Notes: generated by a model from the sequence alone, not told the origin. Shown: positions 27,515 through 36,184, counted from the first letter of the stretch. The stretch: 64,000 nt of DNA from Microcella putealis (GCF_004216575.1 NZ_SGWW01000001.1:744001-808000); one strand, 5' to 3'. Program-made: numbers and translations.

Positions 27515-28339
27515 CTACCCCTCGGTCAGCACCGGGATTATCGCACCCGAGAACACCTGCCACGCGAGCGCCGTCTTCGCGACGAGGCTCAGCGTGATGT
27601 AAGTGCGCTCGCCGACGAGATAGTCCTTCCACTTGCCGAGCTGCCTGTACTGCAGCCACTGGTTGACGGCAAAGGTGTTGAAGAAGGCGAACAGCGAGAT
27701 CACGATGCCCACCACGAACGCGGGCGTCTCGACCTCCGACTCGCTGCCGATGCGCAGGAAGTAAATGACGACAACAATCCACGGAACAATGCCGACCATT
27801 GACCCGAAAATGAAGGGCAGCATCCCGCCCGAACCGGGCTGCTCGTACTTCTCCTGCAGCGCGCCGAACAGGATCATCGCGGCGTTTGCACTGAACAGGG
27901 CGATCAGGGCGCCGATGTCGGTCACGCCGTTGATGGCCAAGATCAGCCAGATCATGATCGACGAGCTGAGCGAGTACTCGACCCAGCGGAAGTAGTTGCG
28001 GTTCTGCATGAGCCCGGCCTTGTATCGGCCGTAGAACATGGGCGACGAGATGAGGAAGTGGAAGAAGGCGCTCAGCGCGAGGAAGGCGACAACGCCGATG
28101 CCGACGTTGACGTCGAACAGCTCCACGCGCTCGGGAGGGATCGGGAAGCCGGGAGGGCCGGCCAGATAATCGGCCGTCACGGCGAAGGTGACCTGCGTGC
28201 TCAGCATCGTCAAGACGACGGCGAAGCCGATGGCCTGTACGAGGTGCAGGCTGCCGGCCACCACGTTGTAGATGCGCAGGCGGGCAATCTTCTGGTCGTC
28301 GGTGCGGTCTGCGGTCGTCGATCGGGATGCACGTGCCAC
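27515..28339 (-). CDS. heliorhodopsin
   Basis: A 274-residue seven-helix retinal protein of the heliorhodopsin family, whose N-terminus faces the cytoplasm, opposite to type-1 rhodopsins. The Schiff-base lysine is Lys255 in SLVAKTALAW (Lys241 in the type protein 48C12). The counterion Glu121 is in FRWVEYSLSSS (Glu107 there). His32 and His94 match His23 and His80 there. The family motifs ILFGALQEKYEQP and GIVPWI are present. GTG at 28339 has GGGAG eight bases upstream. Members have slow photocycles and are thought to be sensors or regulators of partner proteins rather than pumps. Upstream on the same strand lie GNAT and DUF5519 genes. No retinal-synthesis gene is in the window. Confidence 0.97.
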   Translation of the reverse strand: MARASRSTTADRTDDQKIARLRIYNVVAGSLHLVQAIGFAVVLTMLSTQVTFAVTADYLAGPPGFPIPPERVELFDVNVGIGVVAFLALSAFFHFLISSPMFYGRYKAGLMQNRNYFRWVEYSLSSSIMIWLILAINGVTDIGALIALFSANAAMILFGALQEKYEQPGSGGMLPFIFGSMVGIVPWIVVVIYFLRIGSESEVETPAFVVGIVISLFAFFNTFAVNQWLQYRQLGKWKDYLVGERTYITLSLVAKTALAWQVFSGAIIPVLTEG

Positions 28340-28414
28340 AGCGGAACTCCCTTGTTCGGTGGGTGCCGCGAACGCTAGCAGTTGGGGTCGCGAAAGTGAT
28401 CGCCATTCGCTCGG

Positions 28415-28918
28415 TCAGAGCACGCGGCTCATCACCACGCTGTCGTACGTCTTGCCCGGCCAGTGGATGGTCTCGCCGTCGGTGAACCCCCAGCGTTCGT
28501 AGAGCGCGCGGAGGTGGGCCGCTGGCGCGGCGGTATCGAGGGCGAGAATCTGCGCATCCCGGTGTTTCGCGTGTGAGGCAACCGTCTCGAATAGGCGGCG
28601 CGCGAGGCCCTGGCCGCGGTGGCTGGGGTGCACCGCCAGCTGGTTGAGCCATGCGACGCGCGGTTGGCGGGCCAGCGCGGCCAGCCGGCCGATGTGCTCT
28701 CCAGGCGGGATGCTGACGGTCGCCGTCGCTATCAGCTCGCCGCTGCGCTCGATCACCCACGACAGGCCAGCGAAGAGTCGGAGCCGGGTGGTCGCCTCGG
28801 ACTGGTCGACCGCCGTGAAGTTGAGCCCGGCCGCGCCATGCTCGGCGTAGGCCGCGTGGACGAGACGCGTAACGGCGGGGATATCGCCGTCGAGGGCGGG
28901 GCGGAGCGTGTTGGTCAC
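28415..28918 (-). CDS. GNAT family N-acetyltransferase
   Basis: A 167-residue acetyltransferase. The acetyl-CoA binding motif A is visible as LNQLAVHPSHRGQGLARRLFE (about 90-110), and the last conserved part is LRALYERWGFTDG. Substrate unknown. GTG at 28918 overlaps the stop of the DUF5519 gene (GTGA), so the two are coupled. The heliorhodopsin gene follows 75 bases downstream on the same strand. Confidence 0.9.
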   Translation of the reverse strand: MTNTLRPALDGDIPAVTRLVHAAYAEHGAAGLNFTAVDQSEATTRLRLFAGLSWVIERSGELIATATVSIPPGEHIGRLAALARQPRVAWLNQLAVHPSHRGQGLARRLFETVASHAKHRDAQILALDTAAPAAHLRALYERWGFTDGETIHWPGKTYDSVVMSRVL

Positions 28919-29391
28919 GATACGGAATCGGCCGGTGCCGTCGCCCACGCGATCGACTCGCGCACGATGTCGACGATGACGGCCAGCTCGCGTTCGTCGC
29001 GCGGGCCGTAGACGAGGAACTCGGTGCCCCAGTCTTCGTACTGGTGCGGTTCGGCCCACCCGAGGTCGACGAGCTCAGCGCTGCGCGCAGGGTCGAGCAC
29101 GAGGTGCAGCGAGGTGTCGTCAACGCCGTGAAGGTGCACCGGCTCGAACCGCGCGTCGACCGGGGCCAGTGAGCGCCGTGGCTCGACCGGCAGCGCGATA
29201 CCGGTGAGATGCACCGCTCGGCTGGATGCGGGCGACACCGCGCTGTGCCCCTCGACCACACCCGGCAGCGCGAAAACCGCGGCGACTAACTCGCCCCAGA
29301 CGGCAGGCGGCGCCTGCTGGTCGAGCTGTCGCTGGGGCCCGTCGGTCGAGACCCGGGGGCGCTGGCCGTCGCGGGGGTGAAGTGCGGTCAT
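28915..29391 (-). CDS. luciferase-domain (DUF5519) family protein
   Basis: A 158-residue protein with the DUF5519 pattern: VVEGHSAVSPASSRAVHL, the segment VDDTSLHLVLDPARSAELV, then GWAEPHQYEDWGTEFLVYGPRDERELA. The name reflects a domain relation only; light emission is not implied. ATG at 29391 is chosen because TAGATT (-10) lies seven bases upstream, giving a leaderless transcript. Its promoter overlaps that of the divergent hydrolase, whose ATG is only 15 bases away. Confidence 0.82.
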   Translation of the reverse strand: MTALHPRDGQRPRVSTDGPQRQLDQQAPPAVWGELVAAVFALPGVVEGHSAVSPASSRAVHLTGIALPVEPRRSLAPVDARFEPVHLHGVDDTSLHLVLDPARSAELVDLGWAEPHQYEDWGTEFLVYGPRDERELAVIVDIVRESIAWATAPADSVS

Positions 29392-29406
29392 GTGGTCAAA
29401 TCTAGA

Positions 29407-30060
29407 ATGCGAGTTTTTGTTCACGGCTCAGGGCGCACAGGTCACGCCGCGTGGCCGATGCTGACAGCCGACGCCGGCACGTTCCTCGCCATCGACCTGC
29501 TCCTTCCCGTCGAGAAGCAAGCCGCGCTCCTCGCTGGTGAGTTAGAGAGGGCCCCCGCTGCCACCGTGGTCGCCCACTCGTGGGGCGGCACGCTCGTCGG
29601 CATCGCAATGGCGCACAACGGCGCTCGACCGGCAGCCCTCGTCCTCGTCGAACCCGCGCTGTTCGATCTGGCCCCAACCAACGAGAGCGTGCGCGACCAC
29701 ATCTCCGTCATGACGGATGCGCGAGCTCTCGCCGACGCCGGTGATCTGCGCGGCTTCTGGAACCTTGTAAAGCCGATGATGTTTGGTGCGGAGGCGACGG
29801 ATGACGCGTGGGCAGCAGACGAGCCCCACGCGGCGCGATTCGCCCGGCTGACCGTGCCGTGGGGGTTCGATCTCGGCGCGGCCCTGCGCGAACTTCCCCC
29901 GACTCTCGTCATCACCGGGGCCTGGTGGGACGGGTATGAGGCGATTGCCCACGCTCTCGTGCAACGCGGCGCGGAGCACGTGAAGCTGTCGGGTGCCGGG
30001 CACCGGCCACAGGACCTGCCTGACTTCACACGCATGCTCGACGATTGGCAATCGCACTGA
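29407..30060 (+). CDS. alpha/beta hydrolase
   Basis: A 217-residue alpha/beta-hydrolase fold protein. HGSGRTGHAAW near the start is the oxyanion loop, the nucleophile elbow is HSWGGT (about 58-63, Ser59), and the catalytic His lies in GAGHRPQD near the C-terminus. Substrate unknown. ATG at 29407 is used; the longer frame from 29377 would run through the promoter of the opposite-strand DUF5519 gene. Confidence 0.88.
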   Translation: MRVFVHGSGRTGHAAWPMLTADAGTFLAIDLLLPVEKQAALLAGELERAPAATVVAHSWGGTLVGIAMAHNGARPAALVLVEPALFDLAPTNESVRDHISVMTDARALADAGDLRGFWNLVKPMMFGAEATDDAWAADEPHAARFARLTVPWGFDLGAALRELPPTLVITGAWWDGYEAIAHALVQRGAEHVKLSGAGHRPQDLPDFTRMLDDWQSH

Positions 30061-30120
30061 ACCATGCGCCACCGCGCAAGCCCCTGTTGAGGTCGCGATA
30101 CTCCTCGGTACTGTCGGCCG

Positions 30121-30498
30121 ATGATCACCGGAATCCACACCATCGTGTACAGCGACGACCCAGAGGCAACCCGCGCCTACTTCCGAGACGTCATCGGGTG
30201 GCCCTTCATCGAAACATCACCGGGGTGGCTGATTTTCGCAACCGGTCCGAGTGAAGGTGGCGTGCATCCGCGTACTTGGCCGGGCCAGGACGAGCCCTAC
30301 GAACAGCGCCACGAGTTGTCGTTCATCTGCGACGACCTCGACGGCACTCTCGGCGCGTTGCGTGAGAACGGCGCGACCATCGACGAGGAGATGTGGGAGC
30401 GCGAGTATGGCCGCGGGCTCAGCATCCCGGTACCCGGGATCGGGCGGGTGATGCTGTACGAACCGAGCTACGCCCCCGCGTGGGAGGCGACTCCCTAG
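30121..30498 (+). CDS. VOC family protein
   Basis: A 125-residue vicinal-oxygen-chelate (glyoxalase/bleomycin-resistance fold) protein. The paired beta-alpha-beta-beta-beta modules show IHTIVYSDDPEATRAYFRDVIGW and HELSFICDDLDGTLGALRENG. Reaction unknown. A TTGAGG/TACTGT promoter with 16-base spacing (30087-30114) lies six bases from the ATG, so it is leaderless. The end overlaps the convergent DUF4190 gene by four bases. Confidence 0.88.
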   Translation: MITGIHTIVYSDDPEATRAYFRDVIGWPFIETSPGWLIFATGPSEGGVHPRTWPGQDEPYEQRHELSFICDDLDGTLGALRENGATIDEEMWEREYGRGLSIPVPGIGRVMLYEPSYAPAWEATP

Positions 30499-30797
30499 AC
30501 CGTCGTCGCGCTGAGGAACACGCCAAGAATCGACAGCATCCAGCCGACCCAGGCCAGCACCATCATCACGATGAGCCCGGTGAAGATGGCGCTCACGATG
30601 ATGGCGGCCAGCGCGAGCCCGGCCCCCTGCTCGCCCGTGCGCGCGATCTGACGCTGGGCGATGATGCCGAACACGAGGCCCACCGGGGGAACGACGAAGG
30701 CGCAGATGAGCGCCACGATGGCGAACGAGTTTGTGGGCGCTACGGGCTGGGCGGTCGACGAGTAGGCGGCGTACTGCGGCTGTTCGGGAGTCGTCAC
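30495..30797 (-). CDS. DUF4190 domain membrane protein
   Basis: A 100-residue protein with a Pro/Gln/Ser-rich N-terminus and two membrane helices flanking the DUF4190 signature (NSFAIVALICAFVVPPVGLVFGIIA...RTGEQGAGLALAAI). Function unknown. GTG at 30797 is preceded by GAGACT at six bases. Confidence 0.88.
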   Translation of the reverse strand: MTTPEQPQYAAYSSTAQPVAPTNSFAIVALICAFVVPPVGLVFGIIAQRQIARTGEQGAGLALAAIIVSAIFTGLIVMMVLAWVGWMLSILGVFLSATTV

Positions 30798-30870
30798 GCG
30801 TTCAGTCTCTCAGCGCGCGGCGCCGGCGGCCGCGGCCACTCACAGCGCCGCAGCGATTTACGCTTAGTCA

Positions 30871-31449
30871 ATGCGTCTTCGCCGCCTCGTCGCCCGCACT
30901 TTCTGGGCCGTCAGCCGCTGGAAACTCGTCACCGAGCCGGCGCCCACGCGCCCAACGATCCTGCTCGGCGCTCCGCACACGTCGAACTGGGACTTCGTGT
31001 TCATGCTCGCCATCACGTGGAAGCTCGACATGCACATCCGCTGGCTGGGCAAGAAAAGCCTTTTTCGAGGATGGCGCGGGCCGATCATGACGCGTTTGGG
31101 CGGCATCCCCGTCGATCGGGATGCTCCCGGTCGCGTTGTCAACGAGGTGGTCGACCGCATTCGCTCGGGCGAGGTCTTCGGACTGGTGGTCACACCCGAT
31201 GGCACGCGCAAAGGTCACTCTCACTGGAAGTCGGGCTTCTACCGGATCGCTCGCGAGACCGGGTTGCCGGTGACGCTCGGCTACGTCGACCGCACCACGA
31301 TGACCGTGGGGCTCGGGCCGACCATCGAGCTGACCGGTGATGTCTCGGCCGACATGGACCGCATCCGCGCGTTCTATGCCGACAAGGCGGGCGCTGTGCC
31401 CGAGAACCGGGTCGAGCCGCGGCTGCGCGAAGAGCTCGCTACGGAGTAG
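30871..31449 (+). CDS. PlsC-type 1-acyl-glycerol-3-phosphate acyltransferase family protein
   Basis: A 192-residue acyltransferase. The catalytic His-x4-Asp motif is HTSNWD (36-41) and the phosphate-binding block is TPDGTRKG (about 110-117), both typical of the PlsC family. It probably acylates a lysophospholipid or a related glycerol lipid at the membrane; the single N-terminal hydrophobic part is weak. ATG at 30871 has TACGCT six bases upstream, so the mRNA should be leaderless. It is convergent with ychF. Confidence 0.92.
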   Translation: MRLRRLVARTFWAVSRWKLVTEPAPTRPTILLGAPHTSNWDFVFMLAITWKLDMHIRWLGKKSLFRGWRGPIMTRLGGIPVDRDAPGRVVNEVVDRIRSGEVFGLVVTPDGTRKGHSHWKSGFYRIARETGLPVTLGYVDRTTMTVGLGPTIELTGDVSADMDRIRAFYADKAGAVPENRVEPRLREELATE

Positions 31450-31452
31450 CCG

Positions 31453-32526
31453 CTACACGTTGAAGCGGAACTCGACCACGTCGCCGTCTTGCATGACGTA
31501 GTCCTTGCCCTCCATGCGGGCCTTGCCCTTGGCGCGGGCCTCGGCGACCGAGCCGCACTCGACGAGGTCGTCGAACGAGATCACCTCGGCCTTGATGAAG
31601 CCCTTCTCGAAGTCGGTGTGGATGACGCCGGCGGCCTGCGGAGCCTTCCAGCCCTTGCCGATCGTCCAGGCGCGCGACTCCTTCGGGCCGGCCGTCAGGT
31701 ACGTCTGCAGGCCGAGGGTGTCGAAGCCGATGCGGGCGAGCTGGTCGAGGCCGCTCTCGGTCTGGCCGGTTGAGGCGAGCAGCTCGGCCGCATCCTCCGG
31801 GTCGAGGCCGATGAGCTCGCTCTCGATCTTCGCGTCGAGGAAGACGGCCTGGGCGGGCGCGACCAACGCGGCCAGAGCATCCATGCGGGCGCTGTCTCCG
31901 AGCACGCCCTCGTCGACGTTGAAGACGTAGATGAACGGCTTCGCCGAAAGCAGGCCGAGCTCGCGCAGCGGCGAGGAATCGAAACCGGCCGCCGACAGGG
32001 TCGTGCCGCCTTCCAGAAGCGCTTTGGCGGCGAGCGCCGCATCCAGCACCGAGGGGTCAAGCTTGCGCCCGCGCACCTCCTTCTCGTAGCGAGTGATCGC
32101 CTTCTCGAGCGTCTGCAGGTCGGCGAGCATCAGCTCGGTGTTGATGATCTCCATGTCGCTGGCCGGGTCGACCTTGCCGGCGACGTGCACGACGTCGTTG
32201 TCGGTGAAGGCGCGCACGACCTGGGCGATCGCATCCGACTCGCGGATGTTGGCGAGGAACTGGTTACCGAGGCCCTCGCCCTCGCTCGCGCCCTTCACGA
32301 TGCCGGCGATGTCGACGAACGACACCGTCGCGGGCAGGATGCGCTCACTGTTGAAGATGCCGGCGAGCACCTTCAGGCGCGCATCGGGCAGCTCGACCAC
32401 TCCGACGTTCGGCTCGATCGTCGCGAACGGATAGTTCGCCGCGAGCACGTCGTTCTGGGTCAGGGCGTTGAACAGGGTGGACTTGCCGACGTTGGGCAGT
32501 CCGACGATTCCGATGGTGAGGGCCAC
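31453..32526 (-). CDS. ychF: redox-regulated ATPase YchF (Obg-like)
   Basis: A 357-residue TRAFAC-class protein. G1 is GLPNVGKST, G3 DIAGIVKGAS, and the altered G4 NVDE in place of NKxD is the YchF feature that favours ATP over GTP. A coiled-coil insert and the C-terminal TGS domain (YLTAGPKESRAWTI...DGDVVEFRFNV) follow. It is ribosome-associated and linked to stress responses. GTG at 32526 is chosen over TTG at 32535 because ALTIGIVGLPNVG is the family start; TAGGCT lies eight bases upstream. Confidence 0.97.
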   Translation of the reverse strand: MALTIGIVGLPNVGKSTLFNALTQNDVLAANYPFATIEPNVGVVELPDARLKVLAGIFNSERILPATVSFVDIAGIVKGASEGEGLGNQFLANIRESDAIAQVVRAFTDNDVVHVAGKVDPASDMEIINTELMLADLQTLEKAITRYEKEVRGRKLDPSVLDAALAAKALLEGGTTLSAAGFDSSPLRELGLLSAKPFIYVFNVDEGVLGDSARMDALAALVAPAQAVFLDAKIESELIGLDPEDAAELLASTGQTESGLDQLARIGFDTLGLQTYLTAGPKESRAWTIGKGWKAPQAAGVIHTDFEKGFIKAEVISFDDLVECGSVAEARAKGKARMEGKDYVMQDGDVVEFRFNV

Positions 32527-32581
32527 GGGGGGCAAGCCTACCTTCGGGCGGGTGCCCGGATGCGCGGGTTACGGTGGCGGG

Positions 32582-34423
32582 ATGCATGCGTTCACGCCGC
32601 CCTCCCCCGACCGCACCCGCCCCGAGCTGCGCGGCAGCTTCGGCATGGCCGCCAGCACGCACTACCTGGCGACGGCCGCCGCGAACTCGGTGCTCGAGCG
32701 CGGCGGCAACGCTGCCGACGCCGCCGTCGCGGCCGCGTTCGTGCTGCACGTCGTTGAGCCGCACCTGAACGGCCCGGGCGGAGACCTGACGGCGCTCATC
32801 GCTCCCGCCGACGAGGCGCCGTATGTGCTCGCCGGCCAGGGCGCCGCACCGGCCGCCGCGACCATCGAGCGCTACCGCGGCCTCGGGCTCGACGAGGTGC
32901 CGGGCGCCGGCCCGCTCGCCGCCGCCGTGCCCGGCTCGGTCGTCGCGTGGCTCCACCTGCTCGCCACCCGCGGCACCTGGGAGGTGCGCGACGTGCTCGC
33001 CTTCGCCCGCGACCTCGCCCGCGACGGCCACCCCGTGCACGAGAACGTCACCCGCGTCATCGAGCGCGTCACGTCGCTCTTCACCGAGCACTGGCCCACG
33101 TCGGCCGCGCAGTGGCTCGTCGAGGGGGCGGCGCCTGCGCCGCAGTCGCGCGTGACGAACGCCGCGTACGCGGCGCTTCTGAACGGGATGATCGCGGCGG
33201 GTGAGCAGTCCGACTCGCGCGAGGAGCGCATCCAGGCGGCCGCCGACCACTGGAGCCGCATCGTCGGCGAGGCGGTCGAAGAGTTCGCCGCGACGCCGGT
33301 GCGGCACTCGGACGGCGGCGACCACGCCGGCGTCATGACGGCGGCCGACGTGGCCGCGTTCGCGCCCGCGGAGGAGGAACCGGCGCGGCTCGCGTTCCGC
33401 GGGTTCGAGGTCGTGAAGGCGGGCGTGTGGACGCAGGGCCCCGCGTTGCTGATGACGCTCGCGATTCTGGATGCGGTGGCCTCGGCCGACGGGGACGACC
33501 GGCGGTTGGACCCGGGCACGGCCGAGGGCATCCACACGATCACCGAAGCGCTGAAGCTCGCGCTCGCCGACCGCGACGCGTGGTTCGCCGACCCGGCGGG
33601 GCTCGCCGCGCGCGGGCTATCGGTTCCGCTGGATGAGCTGCTGAGCGCGTCGTACGCCCGGGAGCGGGCGGCGCTCATCGGTGAGACGGCGTCGAGCGAG
33701 GTGCGGCCGGGGCGGCCCGGCGGGCGTGAACCGTGGATGCCGCCGGTGCGTATTGCCGCCGACGCTTCAGACGGTTCGGCGGGCGCGTTGGCGGCCTCGG
33801 GCGAGCCGACGATTGACCGTCGCACGGGCGCGCAGCGCGGCGACACGTGTCACCTCGACGTGGTCGATCGTTCGGGGTTCATGATTTCGGCGACGCCGTC
33901 GGGTGGTTGGCTGCAGTCGTCGCCGACGATTCCGGCGCTGGGGTTCTGCCTGGGCACGCGCCTGCAGATGACGTGGCTCGACGAGTCCTCGCCGTCGGCG
34001 CTGGCGCCGGGGGTGCGGCCGCGGTCGACGCTCTCGCCGACCCTGCTCGCACGGGACGGCCGCGTCGTGGAGGCGCTCGGCACCCCGGGCGGCGACCAGC
34101 AGGACCAGTGGCAGCTGCTCTACCTGCTGCGCCGCATTGTGGGCGGTTTCGAGCCGCAGCAGGCGATCGACGCCCCCATGTTCCACACGGATGCGATGGT
34201 CGCCTCGTTCGCGCCCCGCACTGTACAGCCGCGGTCGCTGACGGTCGAGTCGCGAGTCGGCGACGAGGTGGTCGCGGAGCTGCGTTCGCGCGGGCACGAG
34301 GTGAACGTGGTGGGGCCGTGGACGCTTGGGCGACTGAGCGCGGTCGGGGTCGACCCTGAGCGTGGGTGGTTGTACGCGGCGGCGAACTCGCGCGGGGCGC
34401 AGGGGTACGCGGCCGGGCGTTAG
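32582..34423 (+). CDS. gamma-glutamyltransferase family protein
   Basis: A 613-residue member of the Ntn-hydrolase gamma-glutamyltranspeptidase family. The N-terminal part has MAASTHYLATAAANSVLERGGNAADAA. The autocatalytic processing Thr lies in GDTCHLDVVD (about residue 422), and the downstream MTW...RPRSTLSPTLL segment is present. No clear signal peptide is seen, so it is probably intracellular. It may cleave gamma-glutamyl compounds or be a cephalosporin-acylase-like relative. ATG at 32582 has TACGGT six bases upstream. The stop overlaps that of the convergent SDR gene. Confidence 0.92.
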   Translation: MHAFTPPSPDRTRPELRGSFGMAASTHYLATAAANSVLERGGNAADAAVAAAFVLHVVEPHLNGPGGDLTALIAPADEAPYVLAGQGAAPAAATIERYRGLGLDEVPGAGPLAAAVPGSVVAWLHLLATRGTWEVRDVLAFARDLARDGHPVHENVTRVIERVTSLFTEHWPTSAAQWLVEGAAPAPQSRVTNAAYAALLNGMIAAGEQSDSREERIQAAADHWSRIVGEAVEEFAATPVRHSDGGDHAGVMTAADVAAFAPAEEEPARLAFRGFEVVKAGVWTQGPALLMTLAILDAVASADGDDRRLDPGTAEGIHTITEALKLALADRDAWFADPAGLAARGLSVPLDELLSASYARERAALIGETASSEVRPGRPGGREPWMPPVRIAADASDGSAGALAASGEPTIDRRTGAQRGDTCHLDVVDRSGFMISATPSGGWLQSSPTIPALGFCLGTRLQMTWLDESSPSALAPGVRPRSTLSPTLLARDGRVVEALGTPGGDQQDQWQLLYLLRRIVGGFEPQQAIDAPMFHTDAMVASFAPRTVQPRSLTVESRVGDEVVAELRSRGHEVNVVGPWTLGRLSAVGVDPERGWLYAAANSRGAQGYAAGR

Positions 34424-35184
34424 ACCGAGAACCCTCCGTCGCTCGTGATGAGCTGACCCGAGATCCAGCGCCCGTCATCGGAGAGCAGAAATTCGACGAG
34501 TCGGGCCGCGTCGTCGGGCGTGCCGAGGCGTCCGGTCGGCTGCCGCGCGGTGAGGGTGTCGCGGATCTCGTCTGTCATCCAGCCGGTGTCGACGGGGCCC
34601 GGGTTGATCACGTTGGCCGTGATGCCGCGGTCGCCGAGTTCGCGTGCGGCGGCGATGACGATGCGGTCGAGCGCGCCTTTGCTCGCCCCGTACGGCAGGT
34701 TGTCGACGACGTGGTCGCTCGTGAACGCGGCGATCCGCCCGCCCGTCTCGGGCACCTGCCGCGCGAAGGCGGCGATGAGCTGCCAGGCGGCCCGCACGTT
34801 GACGGCGAAGTGCCGCTCGAAGCTCTCGAGCGTTGTCGTCAGGATGCTCGAATCGATGCTTTCGGAATGGCACAGCACCAGCCCGCTCACCGGGCCGAGG
34901 GCCTTGGCCGCGGTCGTGACGACCGATTCGACGGCGGTCGCGTCCGTGAAGTCAACCTCGATCGGATGCGCGAGGGCGCCCGCCGCGCGGATCTCCTCGG
35001 CGATGCGCATCACCCCGTCGCCCTCGTAAGGAAGCTGGGCGCGTTGCTCGTACGCACCCCAGTGCGTGAAGGCAATGTCCCACCCCGCGTGGGCGAGCCG
35101 CAGGGCGACGGCGTGGCCGATGCTGCCGCGGCGCCCCACCCCGGTGAGGAGGGCCGTCGGGCGTGCAGACGATGATGTGGCCAT
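34420..35184 (-). CDS. SDR family oxidoreductase
   Basis: A 254-residue short-chain dehydrogenase. The cofactor region is TGVGRRGSIGHA (about 14-25). The Tyr-x-x-x-Lys pair is YGASKGA, and the segment NVINPGPVDTGW is conserved. The usual catalytic Ser region reads FTSDHVV. It resembles reductases of the 3-oxoacyl/aminoglycoside-modifying type; substrate unknown. ATG at 35184 follows the DUF2087 gene by four bases, so they are an operon. Confidence 0.9.
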   Translation of the reverse strand: MATSSSARPTALLTGVGRRGSIGHAVALRLAHAGWDIAFTHWGAYEQRAQLPYEGDGVMRIAEEIRAAGALAHPIEVDFTDATAVESVVTTAAKALGPVSGLVLCHSESIDSSILTTTLESFERHFAVNVRAAWQLIAAFARQVPETGGRIAAFTSDHVVDNLPYGASKGALDRIVIAAARELGDRGITANVINPGPVDTGWMTDEIRDTLTARQPTGRLGTPDDAARLVEFLLSDDGRWISGQLITSDGGFSV

Positions 35185-35188
35185 CGGG

Positions 35189-35728
35189 TCACTCTGCCGT
35201 ATTCGAGTCCGCCGCGGGCGCCACGAGTGCGTACTCGGATCCGTCCGCGCGACGCTCCAGGAGCTCCTGGTCGACGAGGTAACGGCGCAGCACCGCGACG
35301 TCATCGCTGAAAACGGCGAGCCGTTCGTTGATGGCGCGCTCGTTGAGCACCTCGTCGGGGCGGAAGGCGCGGCGGGCAACCTCCGATAGCAACTCGCGCC
35401 GCGCATCCGGGTTCGCCGGATACTGCGCGATGCGACCGCCGACGAGGTACCGGTCGACGCCCCGACGGGGCGCGACCGCGTTCACCGCAAGGATGCGCGC
35501 TACGACCCGGTCGTCGAACCGCCCGGTCTCGGGGTCGACCAGTCCCGCGGCCCGCAGCGTCTCGGCAACGCGATCGCACTTCGCCAGCGGCAAAGGCTCG
35601 ACGGCGTCGTCGAGTGTCGCGCCGAGCATCAGCCGCGCGGCCGCCTCGCGGGAGTGTGGTTTCGCGAGGGCGGCGATGATCGGGCGCCAGGCGTGGGGGT
35701 TGGCGCTGATCGCTTCGGCATGCGGCAT
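35189..35728 (-). CDS. DUF2087 domain protein
   Basis: A 179-residue protein. The N-terminal half looks like a winged-helix module (WRPIIAALAKPHSREAAARLM...DRVAETLRAAGLVD), and the C-terminal half carries a DUF2087 pattern (ARRELLSEVARRAFRPDEVLNERAIN...DDVAVLRRYLVDQELLERR). DUF2087 proteins are often fused to or near ArsR-type regulators, so a regulatory role is possible but unproven. ATG at 35728 has AGGA eight bases upstream; ATG 35737 is possible. Confidence 0.82.
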   Translation of the reverse strand: MPHAEAISANPHAWRPIIAALAKPHSREAAARLMLGATLDDAVEPLPLAKCDRVAETLRAAGLVDPETGRFDDRVVARILAVNAVAPRRGVDRYLVGGRIAQYPANPDARRELLSEVARRAFRPDEVLNERAINERLAVFSDDVAVLRRYLVDQELLERRADGSEYALVAPAADSNTAE

Positions 35729-35812
35729 ACCGTCCATCCTGTCCTGGCATCGTGGCTTTCCGCGCGACGCTCGCCCCTTGACCGCGACCCACCGCAGGTC
35801 CACAGTGGCCCC

Positions 35813-36160
35813 ATGGCAAAGGTCGAACACTTCGAGATTCCGGTCGACAACATCGAGCGCGCGCAGGGCTTCTACCGTGACGTTCTCGGGTTCACGTATG
35901 AGCCCTGGGGCGACGACATGGGCATGCTGCACCAGCCCGACGGCGAGGGCATCAGCGGCGACCTGCACATTCGTGAAACGCTCGCCCACCCCACAGTGGT
36001 CTTCACTGTCGACGATCTTGAAGGCACCATCGCGCGCGCCGTCGCTGCGGGCGGCGAGCAGGTGGGCGAAATTCAGCCGATGGGCGACACGGCTCGGTGG
36101 GTGTACATCCGCGACAGTGAGGGCAACGCGATCGGGCTGTTTCACGACACGGCCGAGTAG
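35813..36160 (+). CDS. VOC family protein
   Basis: A 115-residue glyoxalase-fold protein: MAKVEHFEIPVDNIERAQGF at the start, then TVDDLEGTIARAVAAGGEQ and DSEGNAIGLFHDT, which carries the conserved metal-site acidic end. Reaction unknown. A TTGACC/CACAGT promoter (35778-35806, 17-base spacing) ends six bases from the ATG, so it is leaderless. Confidence 0.9.
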   Translation: MAKVEHFEIPVDNIERAQGFYRDVLGFTYEPWGDDMGMLHQPDGEGISGDLHIRETLAHPTVVFTVDDLEGTIARAVAAGGEQVGEIQPMGDTARWVYIRDSEGNAIGLFHDTAE

Positions 36161-36184
36161 TGCCGGCCCACCCCACGCGGGCGA

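Noticed and set aside
27351-29261. Open frame of 636 codons on the minus strand overlapping heliorhodopsin, GNAT and DUF5519 in another frame
   Set aside because: It is a different frame of three well-supported genes, and its sequence is Arg/Pro/His-rich without motifs.
28915-29391. A light-producing luciferase paired with a photoreceptor
   Set aside because: The DUF5519 luciferase-domain name is historical; no flavin or luciferin site is seen, so light emission is not supported.
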